Positions 22,709-35,857 of a stretch of 64,000 nt of DNA are shown here, piece by piece; position 1 is the stretch's first letter, and every line of letters starts with the position of its first letter. The notes beneath the pieces are model-generated. The model worked only from the letters and a program-made list of their open reading frames with translations, was not told where the DNA came from and did not search any database. The DNA is from Perilla frutescens (taxonomy: Eukaryota; Streptophyta; Magnoliopsida; Lamiales; Lamiaceae). A program made the translations under genes and the position numbers. Location of the stretch: contig BRKX01000018.1 in the NCBI GenBank assembly GCA_026008535.1, forward strand, positions 45,129,588-45,193,587, written 5' to 3'.

Positions 22709-23465
22709 TATAACACAAATTTTATATTTAATTTGGTAAAACACAAAATGGTGTATAATTCAGATGATCTTCAGATCAAAAATATAAATTTATAGATCCA
22801 ATCTCTATTTTTTTCTCTAATTCTTCTCTTCAAAACTTGATCTTCAAAAAAACAGTCTTTGAAATCTTTAGAGTAAACTTGTCTCTTTGATTTTCTCGGA
22901 CTTGTTGTTTGAACTTGGCCTTTGAAGTTTTCGGAGAAGATTTGTATCCTTGATCTTCTTTGACTTGGTATTTGGACTTGATAACGTTAACTCGGAAGGC
23001 CGGCGCCTTGTTTCCGGATCAAACGCTAATTTCAGAATGAATTTGATGAAGAACGCCTTTGACTGCTTTGCTTATGGATCAAACGCCGTCTTCAGAATGA
23101 ATTTGGTGAAGAATGCCTCGAATATTTGAGAGAATTTCACTTATGGAAATTCTTCTCAAATTCTTGAACTCTTCAAATGACTTCTAGTATGATTTTCAAC
23201 TGATATGGAGGCCCTATTTATAGTTGTAGAGAGAGAGATCTAAAGCTAACGTGGCACTATCTCATTGGTTATTGGAAATTGATATATATCTTTTTGAAAG
23301 ATATTTACTTATTGCCAAAGACTCTTAATGTTTATCATATAATAATATTTTTATTATTTAAATATTTTATCTAATTTTGAATTTCATAAGATTCCAAAAC
23401 TAAATAAATATATATAAAAATCAATAAAAATATTATATATAATATTTAATTTTCTGCTATCTACA
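22709..23465 (-). repeat. Gypsy LTR, about 757 bp, minus strand
   Basis: In plus orientation it reads TATAACACAAATTT...GCTATCTACA, so the minus strand starts TGTAGATAGC. A promoter-like CTATAAATAGGGCC lies near 23212-23225 on the minus strand, dividing U3 from R/U5. It sits next to a primer-like site and a gag relic. No partner LTR is present, so both edges are provisional. Confidence 0.6.
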
Positions 23466-24250
23466 AGGCCATAACGAAATTAATAATAACAATTATTATT
23501 AATATTTTTCTTAAATAAAATAAAGTTATCGTTATACTAATAGTCATTATAATTAATAATTTAATAATAAAAGGCATAACAATTATATAAAATAAGGCAT
23601 AACGAAAATGATAATATATAACGATTAGTATAACGATAACTTTATTTTATTTAAGAAAAAAATTAATAGTATTATTTAGGCTAGTATTATTATAACAATT
23701 AGTATAAAAATTACTAATAGTATTATTTAGGCTAATATTATTATTAATATTAGGACATAACGAAAGTAATAACGATTATTATTATTTTTTGAATAGGCCA
23801 TAACGAAAATAATAATAACGATTATTATTAATTTTTCTTAAATAAAACTAAAGTTATCATTATACTAATAGTGATAATAATTAATTTAATAATATAAGGC
23901 ATAACGATTATATCATAATCTGTAACGAATTATTTAAATGATAGGGATAATGATTAATTTAACAATACCAATAATAATTATTTTATAATTTGTAACAATT
24001 TAACTTAGGCATATCGATACTTCAAAAATAGGAATGAAAAATAGGAATAATGATGATTATAAAAGCATAATGATACTTCAAATCAAGACGTAATGATAAT
24101 TAAAATAGCATAACGAATGATATAAAATCATAACAATACTTCAAAAAAAAAGCATAACATTCATATTAAACATAAAATTGACATAACGATACTAACAAAG
24201 TGTAATGATAATAAAAATTATGCATAACGATAAAAATTATACAAAGTATA
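23466..24250. repeat. Very AT-rich block of direct and inverted CATAACGA repeats
   Basis: The block is built from variants of CATAACGA with TAATAATAA spacers. A longer unit containing CTTAAATAAAA(N)TAAAGTTATC occurs directly at about 23510 and 23848 and in inverse orientation at about 23632-23665, so strong hairpins are possible. No coding signal. It could be a degenerate MITE cluster or the U3 side of the adjacent gypsy relic. Confidence 0.6.
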
Positions 24251-25917
24251 GCAATCGTTATAGCTTAAAAGGATATCGAGTCTAACCTCTCCCGACGGTC
24301 GGCCTACATCTTCACATCCTTCCTCTCGTCCTTCCTCCATCGTCTTCAACTCGAATGAATCTCTCTGTTTTTTTTTTTTCCACATAACTTGAGCGATAAA
24401 AACGGCTATCTATATAGTCGAGGAGAAGAAGAGAAGAAAAAAGATCAGAGAGAGAGAGAGAGAGAGAGTAAAGAGGGTCGTTACAAATATTTAAGGCGAT
24501 ATTAAAGGATTTGATTCCACGATTTTTTTTTTCAAACTAAAATTGAATTTGGATAAATTTTGTTCCAAATATATATTCAAAACGTAATATTGAGAGAGAT
24601 TTTATTCCAAAGAAACATTTTATTCTTTTTGCATGGAAAGTACAAATGTGTGTAAGACACTTTTCTGAAAAAGTGAGGGAATATTCAGCTTTTGTGGTCA
24701 ACTGGTTTAAATATAGTACAAATTGTCCAAATAACTCCTATGTTGTTAAAATTTGTCCAACTACCCAAATTTTAGAATTAAATTATCTAAATAAAAATTT
24801 CTCCATATATATTATGTATAAAATTATTTAATATTGGGAGTTTATCCCCCAATTAATTATTAATTTTAACGGATAAGATAGGTGTGATTAACGTGCTGGA
24901 GCATTCTTAAGGACAATAGGTACAAAATAAAGAAAGGAATATAATATAATGACTTTAATTCATTTTATTCAACTTTTTTATTTCCACAAATAATTAACAG
25001 AAAAGAAAGGAATATAATATAATGACTTTTTTCTTTTGTGATGGGCACTGCATTATATATATATATATGCGCGCGCGTGTGTTTTGCAGCCAACTGTGTT
25101 GGATCATGAGAGAATATTATATTATATAGAAAAAGAAAAGTTGATCAATTGAGATTCTCTGTGAAATAATGTAATACTTTGTTTTAAGTGTTTTCTCTGT
25201 GTGTGTTTTTTCCTAATTTAACAATTAATTTGGTCTCATCTCATGAGACACGTACAGCCTCATTGATGACGTAAGTAGTCAATGGATGCTTGCTTGCTGA
25301 TCGGAAAAACTAAAAAGTGGTAAAGACAAATTCCAAACCTAAATTTTCTCCATCATAAAAAAAAAAAAGAATAAGATAAACAAATTTTAGAAATCCGATT
25401 TCATTTTCCGCATGCTTACATCGAAAAATACACCTGAGCATATCGTCCAAACTATAAAAATGAGGTTAATTTAATTGGGGTGAAATTTTATGTTACATTT
25501 TTTCGTGTTTCACCCCGTGTTACATTATAAAATTTATGATTTTAATTATATATATTAAAAAATAAAAATTAATTATAACATAAATAAGCATAGTCAACAT
25601 TTATCAATAAAAAAAATGAATTAAAAAGTTATGAGACATAATTTTTAAAAAATAAATCATAATAATGAATTATTAATTAGAAATAAAAAATTAAAATTAA
25701 AATTAAAAAATAATTATAAATCCTAATTGGGTAGGGTGAACCCTAAAACAATAATAAAATTAAACTAAATAACAAAGAAAATAAAATTGAAGCATGTACA
25801 CAAAGCAAATAATAATACAGGAGCATGAATTTAACCAAAATGAAATCCGAAAATTCGATTTTAACCAAATAAAGTAGATGGACCCGATTTAAACCCGAGT
25901 ATATCTGCCCCAAGAGT
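24251..25917. other. Upstream region of ankyrin gene A; partly duplicated upstream of gene B
   Basis: A GA microsatellite lies at about 24449-24468. From about 24870 the sequence is homologous to about 40880 onward; shared landmarks are GATAGGTGTGATTAAC, GACAAT(A/T)GGTACAAAATAAAG and TGGTCTCATCTCATGA. This shows that the tandem duplication includes at least 1 kb of promoter. An AT-rich repeat with GGGTAGGGTGAACCC lies near 25500-25800. Confidence 0.6.
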
Positions 25918-25930
25918 TATATATATACAC
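25918..25930 (+). promoter_or_regulatory. TATA-like element of ankyrin gene A
   Basis: TTATATATATACAC lies about 50-60 bp upstream of the start codon. The equivalent position in gene B is also TATA-rich. Plant TATA boxes usually sit about 30 bp before the transcription start, which would leave a very short 5' leader. Confidence 0.4.
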
Positions 25931-25979
25931 AATCGACCAGTGACTTCCACTCGAGCACTTGCAACACACACACACAAAC

Positions 25980-27030
25980 ATGAGTAATCCTTTCCAACAC
26001 GATGCCATGGACGAAACAAAGAAAGCCCTACTGAAACTCGCCAATGAAAGCAAATGGGCGGAAGTGATCGAAACATACGAAAATAACCCCAAAGCTCACA
26101 CCGCCACGATCACCAGCTCCGGCGACACTGCCCTGCACATAGCCATCTCCAACGGCGAGGAGCGCTTCGTCGAGAAGCTCGTCGCCGTCGTCAGCAAAAC
26201 CGAGGGCGCGCTGGAGACGCAGAACGAGCACGGCAACACACCCCTTCACGTCGCGGCGTATCTTGGCAACGCCAATATGTGTAGATCCATCGCCGGCCGC
26301 AACTCCAAGCTCATGGGGCTACGCAACGGCGACAACGAGACGCCGTTCTTCCTCGCCGTCCGCCACGGGAGGAAGGAGGCTTTTTACGCCCTCCACGAAA
26401 TTTGTAAGGATCGAGAAGGCTACGATTATTGTAGGGGGAAAGATGGAGAGACCATTCTTCATTCTGCCATTTCTGGGGAGTATTTTGGTCTGTTTTCAAT
26501 TTTAATTTAATTTAATTATCATCTTCGTTATAACTTATAATTGGGTAGTAAATATTATAGAGTAAATCACGATTTTGGTCCCACAGTATATGCGTTAGTC
26601 TGCTTTACGATTTATAGTTTTCGAATTTAGTCGTGCCATGATTTGAATTTCAAAAGTGGGACCAAAGTTGAAATTTATTCAATTTGGGATGAAAATCATA
26701 GTGTCGAGAGTAAGAGCAAGGTAACGCATGTCTTATGGAACCGAAATCGAAATCTACTCCAATATTATATATATTAAAGAATTTTGAATTGATTGTATCT
26801 GAATTTGTTTGCAGATTTGGCATTTTACATTATGAATTACTACAAAGAGCTACTGAACGCCATAACCGTGCAAGGTTTCTCACCGCTGCATATTCTGGCA
26901 AGCAAGCCATCTGCATTCAGAAGTGGAAGCCAAATTAGAGGCCTTGATAAACTCATCTATCATTGTCAGTCTTCTTCTCTCTCTAGAACAGCATCTTCAT
27001 TATGTATAGCTATTACATGGTGTGACGAGC

Positions 27031-27087
<57 letters not shown>

Positions 27088-27350
27088 GTGTTGAAGGCAT
27101 ATTTGTTGATGAGCTCCAGCTAGATAATCTTCAAGCTAAACCTGATCAAGATCTTCGATATAAGGAAGAAACTTCAATATATCCACAAAATTATCACACC
27201 TGCGCAGTAGCCTTTGATTTACTCAGGCATGTAATGTGGGTTCTATGTAAGTAATCATTTTTCCACACACACATACCTCATTCTATATTTATATATAAGT
27301 TGAATGGAAATTGGCTATTTACACCTACATTTTTTCTTTGGTCATCTAGA

Positions 27351-27393
<43 letters not shown>

Positions 27394-30300
27394 ATTTTAT
27401 GGCAGTGGGTCGTGATCGTAGAAGCACGAACCAAGACCAAAAAAAGCAACAAGGAAAGATATATTTTTCATGCAACCCCTTTTTTATTTTTTCTTTGAAT
27501 TAGGGAAAAGTGAACCAGTATGTCCCGAACTTGAGATGTCTACCTCTTATGGAGGAGAGATTTTTTTTTTCTCTGGTCATTTAGAAATTATTATTATTAT
27601 TAACACTTTTTTTTTATGGCAGAGGGTGATCACAATGAGAAACGCGACAACGGAAAGAAACAAGGTAAGATTCATGAATGTATACATGATATATATTTGT
27701 CATGCTTTTTTTTTAAGTTCCCGGAAAAAGAAGTGGTGGATCTCGAACCCCATATATCTCTTTTTTATTGTAGTGGGTGATTGCAGTGAGAAACGCGCTG
27801 AAGTAAAGCAGCACATCGGTAAGATTCATGAATATATACATGATACTTTTAATTCATGCTTTTTCTTTAGTTGGGGAAAGCAAGAACAATATTAATTAGA
27901 CACCATTCTTTTTTAAAGACGTGAGAAAATTTGACGCAATTTTAAAAATATCAAGGGGTTGGCATGAAATTTCAATAAGAAATTAAAGTAATTAGGGTTA
28001 ATTATATTTTCTGTCCCCCCTTTCAGTTACTGTGTTATGTGGAAGCAGGAATGCAAACACAGAGAGACTTCAATATTTGGACGCACCGTGTATAAAAGGT
28101 TGATTTAATTCTTTCCCTAAAATCTCTACATTGATATTGATTTTTATTTAATATTCCCTCCAATTCATTGTGACTGTTGTTTTAACTTTTCACACCTCTT
28201 TCCTAATTTTAATCATATTTAAAACTCTAAAAATATACGGAGAGAGAAAATGTTGTCATCTTTTAGGAAAATATAAGTGAATAAGAATTTATATCATATA
28301 TGAGTGATGAGTATATCAGTTCATAAAATTAATTGTTAATTCTAGATAAAAAAAATTAAAAGAATAATCAAAATGAAATGGAAGAAGTATTATTTTAGGC
28401 CGTTTTCTTAATATTTTATAATAAGAGATACAATACACCCCAATTATTGTGTTCGAAAACCACCTATATTAACATCACATAAACGCATGTACTTGTGACA
28501 ATAAGGGTGGAATCAGAAAGTTTTCATCACTAATACCGGTAAGTTCTTCAGTAACTACATATAAAAATCTATATATAATTATGAATGGTAAATTGAACTT
28601 AATGCACAATGTTTACAACTTATAACAATAATAATAAAATCTATATTTCATAGTAATTTTACCACTGATTTTATCACATCATATATAGACTCATAATTCT
28701 ACTATCTAAAAGTTGAGTGTCACTACGCTAGAGAACAACTGAACAAGAAATCTTGCTCGTCTTCCTATATAAGATGTTAAATCTTGCTCGAAATTATCGT
28801 TGTTTTTGTAAAATAATATTCGACTTTTGGGGGCAATATCTTTTTGGTTTATGTGGATTTTTTTTCTTGTCCACGCGCGTGTTCTTCAACATGATGACAC
28901 GACTTTCAGTTGCTGGAAAAACTTATGGATGGTAGAATTATGACAAAAATAAAAGGTTGGGGGTAAAATCTCCATTAAATATATGTTATGGTATTATTTG
29001 CGCAAATTGCTAATTAATGTTGGAGTATTAAGTATAATTTACCAATTTAAAAAAAGTCTTCATTTGTACTTCTTATACTTTAGTTTTATTTGACAATATA
29101 ATTATTAAGTATATATAATTCTTTTTTTTTTATAGCCAAAAACAGAATTTTATTCATTGATCATAGAAACTATAACATTTGAAACATAAATTGTTGTATG
29201 TGAGGGAGTCTCATTTAAACATATAATATCCGATTAAGAATTAGGGTTTACAATTATGTTTTAGTATTTAAGTTTTATTTTCTAGTTAATAATTGATCAT
29301 TTAATAATTATGATTTATATTTCAATTCTTTGTTGATAAATGTTGGTTATAGTTTATTATATCTGTTATTTGTAATTAGTTTTTATATTTAAAATTACTA
29401 TGATTAATATAATAAATTTTATTCGACGATCAAATCCTGATTATGTAATTAATACGTTTTTTACTAATTAATTAAGATCACGATGATTTATTAGTCCACG
29501 AGTACTAAAGTGGGATTTCTTGTTACTTATTTGTTCAATCAGCAAAGGGATCAAACAACCGCAATGCTCAAGGACATGAATTATTTCCCAATAACTACAC
29601 CACATTCTTCGATATTGCCAAGTTAATATCCAAAACAATGCTGGTAATACTCGGTTTAGGTCAGTCTACACTCTCTATACTTCACTCCGTGCTACAACCA
29701 ACTTTTGTAGTTTTATCGATAATTTGTTTATTTTATACATGAATAGTCCAGATTCTTAATTTGGCCCTAATATAATATTCCACGTTAATTATCTGAAAGA
29801 CTCGCATTGCGATATTTTTTCGATTTTTTCGCATCGTAATTAGGGTTGAGGTATGCACCTTTTATGTTACTAAATTTCCGTCTAGGGTTTTATTCATGGT
29901 CTTGAGTCTTTTTTATTTAACTTTTTTTTTTCTTTCCATTCTTACGAATAATTTCTATGTTGAAACTAATTTTCTCCTTTTTTTTTTCCTTTTTTTTTTC
30001 ACGCCTTGCACTTCTAACAAAACTAGTTTTCTCCATTCTCATAGCAAAATGAAAGATCACGCAAATGTTTTTCTATTATTCCAAACTTCCAATTCGAGAT
30101 TAAATGTGATGCTACACAACTAAATTTATTAGTTTTTTTTTATTTTTTAATTCAAATTCAATTTATCATGATTTATTTTAATTTTACACATATTATTTAG
30201 GGTTCATCCTACCCACTTAGTGTATATAATTAATTTTTCAATATAAAATTTTATTTTCTAATTAATAATTGATTATTTCGTAAAAAAATATTTATATATG

Positions 30301-32723
30301 CTACTTGGGTATGATGAACCCTAATTAATAAGTGTAAAATTAAACTAAAGTACAATAAATTAAAATTGAATTAAGAAATCAAACCATAATTAATAAATTT
30401 AATTAATTAAATAATTAATTAACTTTCCTCATGTCAATATTTTCAAGGCTCGAAATCGGTAGAAAAGATGAGAGAGAAGAAGACGAAGCACATCTGGTCA
30501 TTCCAAATCATGGAAAAGCTTCTGGAGCATGCCGGGTCTTATGATTACGAATTTAACGGAAAGACACCCGGCATTCCGGCGCCCGCCGGAAAAGAAAACG
30601 CAACAATTTCTTATACCCTATCCAATATTGCCGGCGCCGACACCGACGCTGCCGATCTCAACCTGAGTATGATTGATAATATTGTTCATGAACAAGACAA
30701 TAATCCTGTGGAGAAGCATCAGCCCGATCCTCCACCTGATCAGAATCCTACGCTCAATAAAGCCGATCGAGACGACAAGAAATGCTGCCGGGATATGGTC
30801 TGCACGGTGCTGAACTCGCTGGGGTTGGTGAAGACGAACCCCTCGTTGAAGAAGCTGTGCTCGGAGAAAGAGGAAATGGAAATGGAGAAGAAGGAGACAC
30901 CAATACTTGTGGCGGCGAGGAACGGCGTGGTGGAGATCGTGGAGGGGATTTTGAGGCTGTTTCCGGTGGCCATTCATGATATGAACAACGATAACAAGAA
31001 CGTAGTTCTGCTTTCCGTGGAACACCGGCAGCCTCACGTTTACAAGTTCTTGGACGACCGGAAAATCATGAAGGAGACGATTTTTCGGAAGACGGATAAG
31101 GATGGGAATAGCGCTCTGCATCTTGCGGCCAGGCTCGGTGAGTATCGGCCATGGCTCATTCCTGGTGCTGCTCTGCAGATGCAGTGGGAGATCAAGTGGT
31201 ACGAGGTATGTATCGAGAAATAATCCAATGTTTACACTTCGTGTTTCACTACTGCTACGATATATATAGTTGTTAAACTAATACGAATTCAAGGTTAGAG
31301 AAGCAAGCCATTGTTGTGAAGAAGAATTGTATTCAGTGAAGAGAAGCTAGCTAGTTCAAAGCTTATAATATTAATGGAATGCAAAGTGAAGTCTCCAAAC
31401 TATCCCAAACAAAGATTAAAAAAATGGAACTAGGGTAATTGTGGAAAAAATAAAAATACCCTATCAACTAAAAATACAAATTATTCTTCTAACAATAGTA
31501 ATATGTATGCTTTATGTAAAAAAATCTTATCAAAGAAATTTAGAAATTTTAGTTTTGCATCTCAATATTTGAAACTATGAATGGAATACCTAAAATAGTA
31601 CTTTTTAAAAAGAAAAGAAAAGTGAAATACATGATTTAATTTTTTATGTCTTAAATTGATACATAGGTTTAATAATTGAAGTTCTAAAATGATAGTTATT
31701 TTTTATGTTCTGAATTGATAACTATCTGCCACTAGCTACAGTTGGTATGCATCTTCTCCTTCTAAGAGTGAGAGACATGGGTGTGACTCTCAAAACCCAA
31801 CCCCCAATTCAAAAAAACAAGTTATGAATTGATAAATAACATATTTACCAAGTCCAAAATCCATATAACTTTTTATTTCTAGATAGAACTTATGATGATT
31901 AGTAGTAAAACCTAGCAACTTGCCTATTATATTGCAGAGTAAGATAAGACTTTTGGAATTTTTCATCGAGTGTATAATTATATATATTTTTCGAATTGAA
32001 TTCTTGATGCAGTTTGTGAAGAACTCCATGTCACCCCACTTCTTTCCAAGGCACAACAATGATTCCAAAACCGCAAGAGACATATTCACGGAGACCCACG
32101 GCGAACTCGTCAAGGAGGGCGGCGCATGGCTGACCAACACCTCCCAGTCGTGCTCCGTCGTGGCGGCTCTCATTGCCACGGTGGCGTTCGCCACTTCCGC
32201 CACCGTCCCCGGCGGCGTCAAGTCCGACAGCGGCACCCCCACCTTGCAAAACGAGCCGGCTTTCAACATTTTCGCCATCTCCTCCCTCGTCGCCCTCTGC
32301 TTCTCCGTCACCTCCGTCGTCATGTTCCTCGCCATTCTCACCTCCAGGTATGCCCAACTTCAAAACCCACGCCATTTTTACGTCGAACAAATTAAATTAA
32401 TTAATCAAATGTCAAAATAATGTTGAACATTCTACTCAACTCGACTCGACTCGTTTAGGTTTCAAGAGAAAGACTTCGGCAAGGATCTGCCGAGGAAGCT
32501 TCTTGTAGGGCTGACGTCACTCTTCATCTCCATAGGTTCAATGTTGTTATCTTTCTGCGCCGGCCATTTTTTCGTGCTGAAGGAAAAGCTACAATATGCT
32601 GCTTTTCCGATGTATGCGATAACGTGCTTGCCGGTGACATTCTTCGCCTTCGCTCAGTTCCCGTTGTATTTTGATCTCGTGTGGGCGACGATCCGGAAGG
32701 TGCCGCAGAGAAGTTCCAAGTAA
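25980..32723 (+). CDS. Ankyrin gene A: ankyrin-repeat protein with PGG domain (ACD6/ITN1-like), 11 exons
   Basis: Exons are 25980-26487, 26815-26964, 27097-27246, 27406-27453, 27623-27664, 27774-27818, 28027-28098, 29543-29659, 30448-31205, 32013-32347 and 32459-32723. They join to 2,490 nt without a stop (829 aa), and all junctions agree with gene B. N-terminal ankyrin repeats start near residues 48, 85, 119, 156 and 193 (GDTALHIAISNG, GNTPLHVAAYLG, GETILHSAISG, GFSPLHILA). A charged linker comes from exons 4-8. A second ankyrin group (ETPILVAARNGVVEIVEG, GNSALHLAARLGEYRPWLIP) leads to the PGG domain (CSVVAALIATVAFATSATVP then PGG at about 696-698) with about four membrane helices. The family acts in plant defence and stress at membranes. 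The start MSNPFQ is shared with gene B. The donor of exon 4 is GA instead of GT; skipping that 48-nt exon keeps frame. A (TA)n tract fills the exon 3 acceptor region. Confidence 0.88.
27033..27086. repeat. (TA)n microsatellite at the intron 2 acceptor of gene A
   Basis: About 25 TA units end only 10 bp before the inferred acceptor (...GTTGAAG, exon 3 from 27097). The equivalent intron of gene B has no such run. Confidence 0.9.
27330..27818 (+). other. Micro-exon array of gene A (exons 4-6)
   Basis: Three small exons, 27406-27453 (48 nt), 27623-27664 (42 nt) and 27774-27818 (45 nt), each begin and end in phase 1 and encode related peptides: GRDRRSTNQDQKKQQ, GDHNEKRDNGKKQ and GDCSEKRAEVKQHI. 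Exons 4 and 5 are preceded by the same intron motif (GGTCAT(C/T)TAGA, then an ATT run, then ATGGCAG). This is the pattern expected from tandem duplication of one exon with its 5' intron. The exon 4 donor reads CAAGGAAAGA, so GT is lost. The donors of exons 5 and 6 are GTAAGA. Confidence 0.75.
30120..30400. repeat. Hairpin-type AT-rich MITE-like repeat in intron 8 of gene A
   Basis: The arms TTAGGGTTCATCCTACCCAC (near 30199-30218) and CTTGGGTATGATGAACCCTAA (near 30304-30324) are inverted copies. The same core recurs at several other places in the window, suggesting a dispersed non-autonomous family. Confidence 0.6.
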
Positions 32724-33307
32724 TTTTGTTCAGTAGTTTCAAGACGTGCCGAATGGATGTTTGCAAGTGCAATCATTATAGTTTGGAATTGAGGATCTCA
32801 TCTTCGAGATTTTTATCCTAGTTGTGATCATATATATATTTTGTGTTGATATTTGTAACACCCGAAAATTAATTATAGAGGCCAAATGCATTTTCTAGAA
32901 ATCAAATACTCAAGTTGAGACAATGTTTAATACAAAGCCCAAATGATGGGCTTTCTAACCCAATTATAATTTTAATAATTTACAGCTCAATTATTGTCGA
33001 AACGAGACAAACAAATACATTAGACATTATTGATCATCGATACGCATTCATAGAACTTAGTTTTAATAAAATAAGAATTCAATTAACCAAAATATGATTT
33101 AATTTCTAATTTAAATCCCAATTAGGGTTATTTAGAGGAGTGATATAAATACTCTCTTATTTCCATTTTAGGTCATTTGTTGCAGAACATTTTTAGGTCA
33201 GCCCCCATCCCTTCTTTATCACTCCCTTTCTCTCGCCTCTTCCTTCCTATGTCGGAGCTGCTGCCGCTACAACCGCCCTTCGTCGCAGGAATTCTTCCTG
33301 CGACTTC
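32724..33307. repeat. Duplicated 3' flank of gene A (homologous to 50592-51180)
   Basis: Shared landmarks follow the stop codon in the same order in both copies: TTTGCAAGTGCA, TTTGTAACACC, TTGAGACAATGTTTAATACA and GTCGGAGCT. Homology to the gene B flank is visible up to ACTTC at 33307, after which gene B continues into a CACTA element. The TGTAACACC start resembles a gypsy LTR edge, so part of this flank may itself be an old element. Confidence 0.75.
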
Positions 33308-33544
33308 TGATTTTGCATGCATTTATATTTTCAGACTCCTCTTTCTTCACTCTTCTAATTTCTCCAATTATTTTTTAGAGATCTTGAGGTTTAGACATCT
33401 TAATTTTGGATCTAAAAATGGGTTGAACCCCAACCTTCTACAACCTCATTTCTTTCTTTATTTTTAATTTCTATTTCAATTTTTATCGTTATAGATAGAA
33501 TTTACGGCTTGTTTTGGTTGCCCATTTTAAAGGATGTTTTTATT

Positions 33545-34404
33545 TAATATTCTAATTATTTTTGGTGTTCTTGAAGATATGAAAAGTAGAATGGGTGAAA
33601 GAAGAGATGAAAAACTTTAAAAAATATCATAAATTTTGGTCAACCCAAAGTAGTGCAGTTCAACAAGTGTGCATAATTGTTTTTCCTTAAATAACAAAAA
33701 CTTGTATAAGTTCATCTAACGTTACACGGATCAAACCAGATCAAAATTCATCAAAAATAGTTCAATACAAGCCCAGGCATGCTCATCCATCAGCCCGGCA
33801 AAGCTAGCGCCCAATCAAGCCCAGTGAACCCACCCCCTTTATTTTTATTTCCCAAATTTTGCCATTTTTAGTTTTTAATCATTTTTTCATTTTTTGTTCA
33901 AAATCCATCTATTTTACTCCAATTAATTATAGAGCTAGTGCACGAACATACGCATTAGTATTGGACAAGTGTACTGGCGAACCGCTGGATAAAAAAAAGT
34001 TCAAAAAAATTAAATTAATTCAATTTAATTTTAGGGTTCACTAATTCCATTTTAGGACATATATTTATTTCAAAGAAATTATAATTTTCAAACGCAGTGT
34101 ACGAGTTCATCACATGTTAGTGTCGGACCAGTGCACTTCCCGAGATGCCGGATAAAAAATAAATTAATTCAATTTAATGTTAATATTTACTAATTCCATT
34201 TTAGGGTATATATTTATTTCAAAAAAATTAATAATCGAGTGTAGTTCACGAGCCCACGGGTTAGCGTCGGGTGAGTGTACTATGCGAGACACCGGATAAA
34301 AAAATTAAATTATAATTAAAAAATTAAATTAATTCAATTTAATTTTAAGGTTCACTAATTCAATTTTATGGTATATATTTATTTCAAAAAAATAATTATC
34401 GAGC
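33545..34404. repeat. Tandem array, copy 1: units of about 140 bp
   Basis: Units begin near 33930, 34090 and 34230. Each has a GC-richer head (for example GTCGGACCAGTGCAC then GAGATGCCGGATAAAAAA) and an AT-rich tail (AATTCAATTTAATTTTAGGG then TATATTTATTTCAAA). The preceding segment, 33545-33920, also recurs at 36680-37060. The array stops at 34404, at the solo-LTR-like block. Confidence 0.75.
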
Positions 34405-35812
34405 TGTAACGCTCCAATCCCACTATGCTTTCGTGATAAATACTTTTTAAAAGATAAAATTTAACTTTATAAATAATTTATAAATAGGCAGCACCTCAAC
34501 TTAAAAATGTTCAAACTCCGCACTCAGGTGTCCTCAAAGTCAACTTTCAACAAGGATTTTAAAATCATTAACACACATATAACCAAATTATGACCTGACA
34601 ATATACATAACCAATCAGGTCACACGTTTAAAGTTCAATGGTCAACCCTTGTATACATTTAAATATTTATATATACAATCAAAACCTGACCACTGAGGTC
34701 AATAAATTTCAAACTTAAAAGTTTTTGCAGAGTATTAGGAGAAACATTTAATATAACACTTAAAGATGATTTTAGCAAAAACCACACAAGGATCAACCAT
34801 CAAACCCACTACAGCACCTCGTCATCAACCAACTCGATCTCTAAGACCTGAAAATATTTGAAAATATTTGGGTTGAGTGCCAGAAAACACTCAGTAGGCA
34901 TTGATATTCGTCCAAGTCATTCTCTCATGCTTTAAAATTATTGTGCTGAATAAATCATGGAAAATAACCATGAACATACTTTATAACAAAGTTTACTCTT
35001 CTTCATTGGATGAGAGACCCTATGTGATCACATGGTACTTTACGGTTACTTATCTAGACATTTAGTCACAAAGTAAACCGTCTATGCTTGTAATTCGGAA
35101 TTCCTCTGTGCATGAAGTCTCAAAACATCCAATCATTGCGTAAACAATGCTATTAAAATATTTAACATGCTTTTCATGGACGAATTTAAAATATAGTTGT
35201 GAGTTATAGAAAAACCCACCTTAATGATCTCAATATGCAGTGCAATTTATGCATGAAATGCTATTATGCTCTCCGATCATCTCGATCTATAAAATTGAAA
35301 TTCTAACTTAGAATCTTCAAATAGGTCATAAAGATAATAACTTAGATCCTAAATAACTTAAATGAGGATTTCCTATGCTTTGAGATCGTTTGGAATTAAA
35401 ATGGAGTCAAATGGACGAATAATGCGCATTTGACGGATTAGATCAACTTGGTAACCCTGATTGAGAAATTATCAGACCTTCTAGATCAAAATTAGTGGAT
35501 ATGAATGACGAATTGAATTAAATAACAAAGAAGTTTGGTTTATCATTTAGGAGGGAATTATAATATTCAGAATTTCTTTTAGGAAAAATATAACTTTTAG
35601 TAATTATAGGACTAAATATAATCATAACTTTAATAATAATAATAATAATAATAATAATGCATGAATTATTTACTAAGCCTCAACACTGTCATGAAACAAT
35701 TTACCAATCACAATTAAATAAAAGTCCAACTACTTGGTCTAACAACATCCCTCCAAGCCCACCTAATTAATCTAAGATGTCATATCTCTTCCCCACATAT
35801 CAAAGCTCACGG

Positions 35813-35857
<45 letters not shown>

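Noticed and set aside
30618..31121. 167-codon open frame on the minus strand opposite exon 9 of gene A
   Set aside because: It is the antisense shadow of a conserved ankyrin exon. The sense frame has ankyrin motifs and matches gene B; the antisense frame does not encode a known domain.
32031..32420. Overlapping frames on both strands around the PGG exon (also at 49760-50288)
   Set aside because: GC-rich coding exons open several frames. Only the frame with VAALIATVAFATSATVPGG is conserved and spliced consistently.
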